A stretch of 42,940 nucleotides of DNA from Candidatus Sulfotelmatobacter sp. (lineage in GTDB: Bacteria > Acidobacteriota > Terriglobia > Terriglobales > Acidobacteriaceae), in contig JADGNP010000003.1 in NCBI GenBank assembly GCA_017883425.1, positions 1-42,940 of the forward strand, given 5' to 3'. How positions within the stretch are numbered: the stretch's first letter is position 1; each line of letters begins with the position of its first letter. Positions 35,485-42,940 of the stretch are shown here, piece by piece. Position numbers and translations under genes: made by a program. Under the pieces are notes generated by a model. That model ran no database searches. It was given only the letters and a program-made list of their open reading frames with translations, and was not told the DNA's origin.

Positions 35485-38424
35485 ATGAAGGTTGAGAAAT
35501 TCGTGCGTTTCTCTTACATAGTGCTCCTAGTGTTCTTATTCTGGCTGTCGGTCAGTGCGTTGTTGGCGCAAACAGGCTCGGGAGTTCTCCGCGGACAAGT
35601 CACCGATCCCTCCGGCGCTGCCATTGCCGGCGCCAGCGTGATCATGACTCCCGCCACCGGATCTCCGATCGTGATCCAGAGCAACGCCCAGGGGATGTAT
35701 GAATTCAAGGCCTTACCGGCAGGGAAGTATACCCTCACAGTCGCTGCTCAGGGCTTCGCTCTCTACGAGAACGACAACGTCGTGATCGCGGATCAGCCCC
35801 TGCGGCTGAACGTGGCCATGACGATCGAGGTGGAGACCCAGAAAGTTCAGGTTTCCGATACCGAGCCCACCGTCGATGTGAATCCTTCCAGCAATGCCGG
35901 CGCCATCGTCATCTCCGGTAAAGAACTCGAAGCTCTGCCCGACGATCCCGATGAGCTGCAATCCGATCTGGAAGCGCTGGCCGGACCTTCCGCAGGTCCC
36001 AGCGGCGGACAGATGTACATCGACGGATTCACCGCGGGTCAACTCCCGCCCAAGTCATCGATCCGCGAAATCCGCATCAACCAGAACCCGTTCTCTTCCG
36101 AATACGACAAGCTGGGCTACGGCCGCATCGAAATTTTCACCAAGCCCGGAACCGACAAATACCACGGGCAAGTCTTTGTGAATGGCAATGACTCTGCCTT
36201 CAATTCGTCGAATCCCTTTGCCGGAGCGGAGGCTCCCTACTATTCCACTCAGTACAGTGGAAATATAGGCGGCCCGCTCGGTAAGGCTGCCTCTTTTTTC
36301 TTCAACCTCGAGCGTCGCAACATCAACGAACTCACTGCGGTCAACGCGGTCGTCCTCGATCCCACGCTGGCCGAAACTTCGTTGGTGGAGTCGATTCCCA
36401 ACCCCCGCCAGCGGACCAACCTCAGCCCGCGCCTGGATTGGGCGCTGACCAAGAACAACACCCTCACCGCGCGCTATCAATACTTTCGCAACACGGAAAC
36501 CAACGACGGCGTCGGCGTGCTCAGTCTTCCCTCCCAGGCCTACTACTCCAAATCGACTGAGCAAACCCTGCAACTTGGCGATACGCAGGTGATTGGGTCG
36601 AAGATCGTCAACGAGACGCGTTTCCAGTACGTTCGTGACAACGATATCCAGAATCCGGTCGACACCAACCCGGCCGTCAATGTGATCGGAAATTTCAGCG
36701 GCGGCGGCAGCGGTCAGGGCACAATCAATGACCGCCAGAACCGCTATGAGCTGCAGAACTACACCTCGCTCATTCACGGCAATCATATTTTCAAATTCGG
36801 CGGCCGGATGAGGGCCACGCAAGATAGGAGCCTTGCCACTTCGGGATTCAATGGCACGTTCACGTTCTCTTCGTTGAACTCCCCAACCGACGTACTGTCG
36901 AATTGCTCCGGCGTCGGCGGAAACCCCGCGTGCCCCTTCTCTTTGCTCTCTGCCGAGCAGGAACTGAGCAGCGGCGGCACTCCTTACGCAACCCAACTGA
37001 GCTACACCACCGGCCTCCCTAGTGCTGCAGTCACTTACTACGATGCCGGACTGTACCTGCAGGACGACTGGCGGATACGGCCGAACTTTACGCTCAGTTC
37101 CGGCCTCCGCTTTGAGACTCAGAACGCCATTCACGATCACGGAGACTGGGCTCCGCGCCTGGGCTTTGCCTGGGGCGTGGGTGGCAAGAGCGCTTCTCCG
37201 AAGGTAGTCATTCGCGGCGGCTACGGCATTTTTTATGATCGCTTCCAGTCCGGACAACTCTTGCAGGCGGAACGCCTCAACGGCGTTACCCAACAGCAGT
37301 TCATTGTCAACAACCCGACCTGCTTCCCCGGTGTCGACCTGGCTCTCGCCAGCTTCTCGAACTGCGGCGCGGTCAGCTCCGCCGCGTCCAACGTCTTCCA
37401 GATCAGCCCCACCCTGCACGCACCCTATACCCTGCAAGGGGCGGTGAGTGTGGAACGGCAGCTCACCAAGTCCGCGACTCTATCCGCAACCTATCTCAAT
37501 TCGCGTGGCTTCGACCAGTTCGTCACCATCAACGCGAATGCGCCCTATCCGGGAACCCCATGCTTTCTGAGTGGGTGTCCGCTGATCAGCGGAGGCAATA
37601 CCTACCGCTACGTGTCCGAAGGCAATTTCAAGCAAAACCAGCTCATCGTAAACACCAATGTGCGCGTCGGTTCCAAGGTCCAGCTGTTCGGCTTCTACAC
37701 GCTGGGCTACGCCAACGGCGACACTTCGGGTGTTTCCAGTTTCCCGTCGAATTCCTACGACATCAGCCAGGACTACGGCCGCGCCTCGTTCGATGTCAGG
37801 CACAGATTCTTTCTCGGCGGCAGCATTGCTTTCCCCTATCTGTTTCGGCTCAGTCCCTTCATGGTGATCAGTTCCGGTGCTCCCTTTAATATCACGTCGC
37901 CCATCGACGAGAACGGAGACCAGATCTACAACGATCGCCCTGGATTTGTGTCATCTGCCACTTGTCCCGGAGGTGTGAACCCCACGCAAGGGACCATTTA
38001 CTGTACCCCGCTGGGAACCTTCGATGCCTCGGGCGCCGGAAAACTTCTGCCCATCAACTCTGAAACTGGCCCGGCGCACTTCGTCCTGAACCTGCGACTC
38101 ACCAAGACCTTCGGATTCGGACCCAAGGCAAAATCTCCCTCGGGCAATCAGGGCCAGGGTGGACCTGGCGGTGGCGGTGGCCGGCGCGGTGGTTCGCCCT
38201 TTGGTGGCGGCCCCACGATGGTCTCGGCCAATTCGGACCGCCGTTACAATTTCATCCTGGGCGTGGGTGTGCGCAACGTCTTCAACAACGTGAACCTGGC
38301 GAATCCCAACGCGGTTTTGGGCTCCAGGTTGTTTGACGTTTCCAATGCTCTGCAAGGAGGTCCGTTCTCGCAGGGTAGCTCGGCCAACCGCCGCATTGAG
38401 TTGCAAGCGACGTTCGCCTTCTGA
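35485..38424 (+). CDS. Oar-like TonB-dependent receptor with N-terminal carboxypeptidase-regulatory-like domain
   Basis: MKVEKFVRFSYIVLLVFLFWLSVSALLAQTGSGVLRGQVTDPSGAAIAGASVIMTPATGSP; plug and barrel 'YGRIEIFTKPGTDKYHGQVFVNGND'; C-terminal RRIELQATFAF. ORF track start 35260 is too early. Confidence 0.92.
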   Translation: MKVEKFVRFSYIVLLVFLFWLSVSALLAQTGSGVLRGQVTDPSGAAIAGASVIMTPATGSPIVIQSNAQGMYEFKALPAGKYTLTVAAQGFALYENDNVVIADQPLRLNVAMTIEVETQKVQVSDTEPTVDVNPSSNAGAIVISGKELEALPDDPDELQSDLEALAGPSAGPSGGQMYIDGFTAGQLPPKSSIREIRINQNPFSSEYDKLGYGRIEIFTKPGTDKYHGQVFVNGNDSAFNSSNPFAGAEAPYYSTQYSGNIGGPLGKAASFFFNLERRNINELTAVNAVVLDPTLAETSLVESIPNPRQRTNLSPRLDWALTKNNTLTARYQYFRNTETNDGVGVLSLPSQAYYSKSTEQTLQLGDTQVIGSKIVNETRFQYVRDNDIQNPVDTNPAVNVIGNFSGGGSGQGTINDRQNRYELQNYTSLIHGNHIFKFGGRMRATQDRSLATSGFNGTFTFSSLNSPTDVLSNCSGVGGNPACPFSLLSAEQELSSGGTPYATQLSYTTGLPSAAVTYYDAGLYLQDDWRIRPNFTLSSGLRFETQNAIHDHGDWAPRLGFAWGVGGKSASPKVVIRGGYGIFYDRFQSGQLLQAERLNGVTQQQFIVNNPTCFPGVDLALASFSNCGAVSSAASNVFQISPTLHAPYTLQGAVSVERQLTKSATLSATYLNSRGFDQFVTINANAPYPGTPCFLSGCPLISGGNTYRYVSEGNFKQNQLIVNTNVRVGSKVQLFGFYTLGYANGDTSGVSSFPSNSYDISQDYGRASFDVRHRFFLGGSIAFPYLFRLSPFMVISSGAPFNITSPIDENGDQIYNDRPGFVSSATCPGGVNPTQGTIYCTPLGTFDASGAGKLLPINSETGPAHFVLNLRLTKTFGFGPKAKSPSGNQGQGGPGGGGGRRGGSPFGGGPTMVSANSDRRYNFILGVGVRNVFNNVNLANPNAVLGSRLFDVSNALQGGPFSQGSSANRRIELQATFAF

Positions 38425-38529
38425 TCGGGAGCATTCCTCTCGTCATAGCGCGAATCTGAGGACTCGGGTTATCCTGAAAGGCGCAGACTGCGTGCCGCGC
38501 AATCCGACCGTGTAAGGGCCCGAGATCCA

Positions 38530-39396
38530 TTGGCGTTTCTTCCTACGACCAGGCGAAGGTTCATCCGTCTCGCAGCGACCGCTGGCGTGGCCGCGCTCGC
38601 CGCCGACACCACGCTGCTCGAGCCCAACCGTCCCCGAATCGTCCGCAAGGAGATTGCGCTCCGGCGCTGGCCCGCCCGGCTGGAAGGCTTCACGGTCGCA
38701 CTCCTCAGCGACTTCCATTACGATCCTTATTTTTCCGTCCATCCTCTTCGCTCGGCCATCGGCATGGTGAACGGCCTGCGTGCCGACTTGATCGTACTCA
38801 CCGGGGATTTCGTTTCGGTGCCATGGTTTGGCGATCCGGCAGCGGGCGCCTCTGCCGCCGAACCTTGCGCCCAACTGCTGCGGCAAATGCAGGCGCCTCA
38901 CGGCCTCTGGGCGGTGATGGGAAACCATGACGCCTTCACCGACCCGGATCGCGTGACCAGTTCACTTCGCGCCGCGGGAATTCGGGTTCTGTCCAATCAA
39001 TCGGCTCCCATCGAACGCGATGGAGCACGGTTCTGGCTCGGCGGCGTGGACGACGTGCTGGGGCTGACCGCCGATCTCAACGCGACTCTGCATAATGTTC
39101 CCGCGGACGAAGCCTCGATCTTGTTGGCCCACGAGCCCGACTATGCCGACCATGTCGCGCGCTATCCGGTGGATCTCCAACTCTCGGGGCACTCCCATGG
39201 AGGCCAGGTGCGTGTGCCTTTCCTCCGCCCTCTTTATTTGCCTGACTTGGCCAGGAAATACATTTGGGGTTTGTACAAGATCGGCGGGCTTACGCTCTAC
39301 ACCAACCCAGGGTTGGGCACGGTCGGAGTTCCGGTCCGGATGAACTGCCCTCCTGAAATCACTTTACTGACTCTTCGTCGTTCTGCAACTTCCTAG
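38530..39396 (+). CDS. Tat-exported metallophosphoesterase
   Basis: RRRFIRLAATAGVAALAAD twin-arginine signal; 'LLSDFHYDPYF', 'LTGDFVSVPWFG', 'VMGNHDAFTD', 'LSGHSHGGQVRVPF' metallophosphatase motifs. TTG start. Confidence 0.9.
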   Translation: MAFLPTTRRRFIRLAATAGVAALAADTTLLEPNRPRIVRKEIALRRWPARLEGFTVALLSDFHYDPYFSVHPLRSAIGMVNGLRADLIVLTGDFVSVPWFGDPAAGASAAEPCAQLLRQMQAPHGLWAVMGNHDAFTDPDRVTSSLRAAGIRVLSNQSAPIERDGARFWLGGVDDVLGLTADLNATLHNVPADEASILLAHEPDYADHVARYPVDLQLSGHSHGGQVRVPFLRPLYLPDLARKYIWGLYKIGGLTLYTNPGLGTVGVPVRMNCPPEITLLTLRRSATS

Positions 39397-39618
39397 CTCA
39401 GGCCCGCATACAAACCGCTCCTTCGCTTTTTCTGCAACAAAGTTCTACTGCTGTGCAAGAGTTTGCCCGTCTGCGGTTTTTCTTGGACTGATCGAAAATT
39501 TGCGCTTTGAGATTCCGGCGACTTGATGTAACTTCGGTGGCTGTCTTTGCACTCCGGCCGCGCAGCACAGCTGGATTTCCGTGCAACTTCACTTTCACAA
39601 ACGCACACAGGAGAAACC

Positions 39619-39669
39619 ATGAGTAAGTCGATTCGGGGTGAGACTCAGCTCGGCCGACTGGGACGGTGA
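39619..39669 (+). CDS. Candidate 16-aa small ORF
   Basis: AGGAG (39609-39613), 5-nt gap, ATG; MSKSIRGETQLGRLGR*. Lies in the 450-nt gap between metallophosphoesterase and TonB-C gene. Confidence 0.35.
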   Translation: MSKSIRGETQLGRLGR

Positions 39670-39843
39670 CGTCGCACAAGTCCCGATCTTTCTATGCAAT
39701 CTCTTTCACCTAGGGATATCTGATTCGGCAAGTGTTGCTTGTAACCTCTTCTAGAACAAAGAGATGCCGGTGGTAGGGAATGGTCCTGCGTTTGCCACTC
39801 TGAGGTTAAGAGCGAACCCAGCTCATAGGGAGCTACAAGACTC

Positions 39844-40278
39844 ATGCATCGTCGCATCTGGCCCGCGATTCTGTTGTCGATGATTTCTGTGGTGACTCTG
39901 GCGGTGAGCACGCCTGCGCCGCGTCCGCGATCGGCAACCCTTGAGCAGCGCGCGGTATCGAAAACGTTGGCTCGCGCTTCCCAGTTCGTCGATGTCCTCC
40001 ACATCAGCTCGCGGCCGGCTTGCGAAGACGTTCAGCCGCCCGAGGCCCTGACCACGCCGGATCCGCTTTTCACCACGGCGGCACACGGCCAGAGAGTGAA
40101 AGTCAGTTTCATCATCGGAACCGATGGGCGCGTTCACAGCCCTCTCATTCTGGAGAGCGCGGGGCTGGCTGGCGACCGTCACGTGCTGCAGACGGTGCGC
40201 ACGTGGAGATATCGTCCGGCAACCTGCAACGGAGTTCCGACCGAGATCGAAGGCAAGATCGAGTTTTCCAGCCGATAG
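39844..40278 (+). CDS. TonB C-terminal-domain-like exported protein
   Basis: Signal-like N-terminus; 'VKVSFIIGTDGRVHSPLILESAGLAGDRHVLQTVRTWRYRPATCNGVPTEIEGKIEF' matches TonB-C pattern. Confidence 0.75.
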   Translation: MHRRIWPAILLSMISVVTLAVSTPAPRPRSATLEQRAVSKTLARASQFVDVLHISSRPACEDVQPPEALTTPDPLFTTAAHGQRVKVSFIIGTDGRVHSPLILESAGLAGDRHVLQTVRTWRYRPATCNGVPTEIEGKIEFSSR

Positions 40279-40320
40279 CACGAGTCCGAGCCGCTGGGCT
40301 AGAATGACCCCAGCAGCGGG

Positions 40321-41373
40321 GTGATTCGATTCGTGGACAAAGATAAGAAAAATCCCAGACCTTCCGCTTCGCCTTCGGATACGCCTGTCCGCGGCTCCGA
40401 GATGGACGAACTCTACCGCAGGCTGCAACCGGAAATGCGCCGTCCCAAGCCCAGTCCAGACGCGATTGCCGCGGCGCTGGAAGCTGCGCAGCGTTTAGCT
40501 GCCGAAGGCGACGCGGAACAGGCTGCGGATGACACCGCGCCGGAACTCACTGCCGATTCCACCACGATCGTGTGCCGCGTTTGTGGCTACCGCAATCGCG
40601 AAGGGAACAAGTTCTGCGGCATGTGCGGCGTCACCGTCACCGAACTGGAAGAAGCACAATCTGATTTTCCCGCGGAGGAAGAGCGTCCGGCGTCGAGCGC
40701 GCTTGCGCTTCCCCCGAATCCATTTCTCGATCACGAACCCGAAGCAAGGCCCGCGACCACGCGGCCCTCGGGGCTGGAAACGCATCACTACCATCACCAC
40801 TATCATCACCACTATTTTCCTGGCGGGGAAGCGATGGCAGCGCGATCCGGGGCTGATCCAGTCCGGGCTGATGTGCGGGAAGATAAAATGCGGCCTTCGG
40901 CGGCGCTGCGCGGCGACATGAGCCGCGCCGAGGCTGCGGTGCGACGCATCGCGCACGAGTGGGTGCTGGCCTGCAACACGAAACACCTCGATGATCTGCT
41001 CGATCTCTACGCTGCCGATGCGCTGGTGCTGCGGTCCAACTGTCCTCCGGTCCGCAGCGCCGCTTCGGTCCGCGAGTTTTTCTTTGGAGCGCTCGACGCG
41101 GGACTGGGAGAAGTGGAACTGGAACCGCTGCGCGTGGAAGTCGTCGGCGATCTGGCTTACGAAGCGGGACGGTGCAAGGCTTTGATTCCCAGCGCCACCG
41201 GCAAGCGCCGCGAAGAACGCGGCAAGTACCTGTGGGTCTGCGCGCGGCAGAGTAACGGCGAATGGAAGCTGGCGGCCGATTGCTGGTCCAGCGACTTGAC
41301 GCTCTCCATGCTGGAATCCGACGTTCCGCAGAGTGCAGGGGTAAAGACGACCCAACCGCGCAAGAATCCGTGA
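40321..41373 (+). CDS. Zinc-ribbon protein with His-Tyr repeat and SnoaL/NTF2-like C-terminal domain
   Basis: CRVCGYRNREGNKFCGMCG zinc ribbon; THHYHHHYHHHYF repeat; C-terminal 'VRRIAHEWVLACNTKHLDDLLDLYAADALVLRSN...GKYLWVCARQSNGEWKLAADCWSSDL'. GTG 40333 is an alternative start. Confidence 0.75.
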   Translation: MIRFVDKDKKNPRPSASPSDTPVRGSEMDELYRRLQPEMRRPKPSPDAIAAALEAAQRLAAEGDAEQAADDTAPELTADSTTIVCRVCGYRNREGNKFCGMCGVTVTELEEAQSDFPAEEERPASSALALPPNPFLDHEPEARPATTRPSGLETHHYHHHYHHHYFPGGEAMAARSGADPVRADVREDKMRPSAALRGDMSRAEAAVRRIAHEWVLACNTKHLDDLLDLYAADALVLRSNCPPVRSAASVREFFFGALDAGLGEVELEPLRVEVVGDLAYEAGRCKALIPSATGKRREERGKYLWVCARQSNGEWKLAADCWSSDLTLSMLESDVPQSAGVKTTQPRKNP

Positions 41374-41435
41374 GGGAATCTCGCGGGAGCGAAAAAAAGA
41401 ACCCTTCTGAGGCTCGCGTGGGCCACAACGACCTC

Positions 41436-41572
41436 AGGGGCTAAAGCCCTTACCAAAAGGAAGGGTTTTATCGCAGCGCTGAAAGCGCTGCGCCACCCAA
41501 AACCGAACTGTTCAGCAAACTGTAAAGCCCAATGCTCATGCGGCCTGTGGCGGCACGACTAAAAGTCGTGCC
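41436..41572. repeat. Three short hairpins in intergenic region
   Basis: GGGCT-AA-AGCCC (41438-41449), CGCAGCGCT-GAA-AGCGCTGCG (41472-41492), GGCACGACT-AAA-AGTCGTGCC (41552-41572). Confidence 0.7.
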
Positions 41573-41615
41573 CTTCCCAAGTCCAGCCTTCCCAGTCCAG
41601 TCTGTGAAACACGCT

Positions 41616-42227
41616 CTACGGGCTCACACCCAATTTAGCCAAGTCTCCCCGCAGCCGCTCCACCGATTGCATCTCGATGGTCTGCATTCCCAGCTTGGCG
41701 GCGCATTCCAGATTGAGCGGGCGATCGTCGATAAAGCAGCACTGTTCCGCGGGGATCTGCGTAGTCTCGAGCGCCAGACGATAAATGTCGCGCTCTGGCT
41801 TGCGGAATCCTACGAAGCAGGAACTGACAAACAGGCGGAAGGTCTTCCGCAATCCATATTTTTCAATCCGGTAGTAATTGAGTTCGCGCGATTCGTTATT
41901 GATCGTGCCCATGAAGTATTTGCCAGAGTCGCTGAGTGCCTGCGCGAATGCCAGCACGTCGGGGAACGGCTGGGAGAGCGAAAACATGTAATCGCGAAAC
42001 GCGTCTCGCGGGAAAGGACGCGTGCGGTAAAAGACCGTGCGGTCGATGTACTCGTCGAGTGTGATCTTGCCGCGCTCGAACGACGAGACCACCATCTCGT
42101 GGCGGTCGTGGAACTCTTCCTCGTCGAGGTGAAAGTGCTCGAGCGCTGCAATGCGTTCGGTGCGGTCCCAGGCGTTGGTAAGCAGCACGCCGCCAACGTC
42201 CCAAAAAATGGCGCGAATGGCAGACAA
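41616..42227 (-). CDS. HAD-superfamily hydrolase
   Basis: 'AIRAIFWDVGGVLLTNAWDR', 'FVGFRKPERDIYRLAL', 'CCFIDDRPLNLECAAKLGMQTI'. TTG start at 42227 preceded by GGGGAGG on the minus strand; the ORF track extends to 42335. Confidence 0.88.
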   Translation of the reverse strand: MSAIRAIFWDVGGVLLTNAWDRTERIAALEHFHLDEEEFHDRHEMVVSSFERGKITLDEYIDRTVFYRTRPFPRDAFRDYMFSLSQPFPDVLAFAQALSDSGKYFMGTINNESRELNYYRIEKYGLRKTFRLFVSSCFVGFRKPERDIYRLALETTQIPAEQCCFIDDRPLNLECAAKLGMQTIEMQSVERLRGDLAKLGVSP

Positions 42228-42940
42228 AGGTCGTTCCTCCCCAGCAGAAAAGTTCTGGGAAAGAGTGTAGACGAGTTGCGTCAGGAAGGGCGATTGCGGG
42301 TTCGTTTTGGGAAGGGCGGCGATTTTTGGGGGCACCCCCTCCCCCCTGGTCTAATAGAATCATCAACTTGGAGGGAAATCGCGAAAAGATCTCAGCGGCA
42401 CAATCAGTTACGGGCAAAATCTTGTGCTTAAAGGACTTACGCGAGGGGCGATGCGATAAGTTCTTTAGAATCAGCCAGCCACTTTAACTTATGGGCGGCA
42501 AAATCTTGATTGCAAATAACTTGTGCGTGCTGCTGTTCTCCCGACCCTGAGCCCGGACGTTAGAAGGATCGGATTATCTGAGGGGCAAAGTCAAGACCAC
42601 GAAAGTATCCTGCGGCTGCGGATGGAGTTCAGAGAGTGCGCGAATCCCGTGTCGTCCCTCTGGGACTCGGTTCCCCTTTCTCTGCCTAGCGCTGGCAAAA
42701 ATCGCAGAACTCGACGAGTTTGACGTTGCGCAGGCAAACTTCGACCCGCCGGCCCCCAAAAATGTGGAAGAGATTCACGCCACTCTCACGGAGAGCACAC
42801 GTCGAGCAACCGCAGATAGACCGACAGCTGCCCCCGATCGCGCGCGTCGTTTTCGAGAACCAGAAGAAGCTTGAACCGCAAAGGTCGCTGAGGGGGCGCG
42901 AAGGGCGCAGAGGAACCAGTTTAGAAGGTGTCTCATAAAT

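Noticed and set aside
35213-38466. 12-nt direct repeats TCTGAGGACTCG flanking the TonB receptor gene (35213-35224 and 38455-38466)
   Set aside because: Exact 12-mers are expected by chance many times in 43 kb; no other mobile-element signature.
42523-42938. Short ORFs at the right end of the window
   Set aside because: No recognizable motif or convincing start context; likely non-coding and cut by the window edge.
1-42940. CRISPR arrays, rRNA genes, complete tRNAs, IS transposases, phage genes
   Set aside because: None seen: no regularly spaced repeats, no transposase or integrase motifs in any ORF, and only a tRNA 3' fragment.

Overview
This 42.9 kb GC-rich bacterial window looks like Acidobacteriota (inferred from Oar-like TonB receptors, CRTAC1/TPR gene clusters and repeat style). 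Reading left to right it contains: (1) a 5'-truncated TonB-dependent receptor, then alternating TPR and CRTAC1/ASPIC-UnbV FG-GAP genes; (2) a probable copper-handling region with a Met-rich exported protein, an overlooked 50-aa membrane protein and a Tat-exported multicopper oxidase, plus a 197-bp nested inverted-repeat element and a 30-nt tRNA-Glu 3'-end remnant resembling an att site; (3) a cold-shock gene; (4) a glycan cluster (BNR/sialidase-like, ROK kinase, GH38 alpha-mannosidase); (5) an assimilatory sulfur operon (siroheme sulfite/nitrite reductase, siroheme synthase parts, cysH); (6) a LysR regulator divergent from gltBD, then threonine dehydratase; (7) a DUF5666-like protein, an Oar-like TonB receptor, a Tat-dependent metallophosphoesterase, a TonB-C-like protein, a zinc-ribbon/NTF2-like protein with a His-Tyr repeat, and a HAD hydrolase. 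The most exciting signal is directly upstream of the sulfur operon. A consensus-like promoter sits almost on top of a 30-codon ORF, MSDSCNLRALCCCTCCCCACVCAGAGRLLT, with 10 Cys codons. It is followed by a strong intrinsic terminator and then the sulfite reductase gene. The leader contains a segment (CTGGCGCGGGG) that mimics the terminator 3' arm and can pair with its 5' arm. This is the architecture expected of a cysteine-responsive ribosome-mediated attenuator. All calls were made by reading the sequence; no database search was run.
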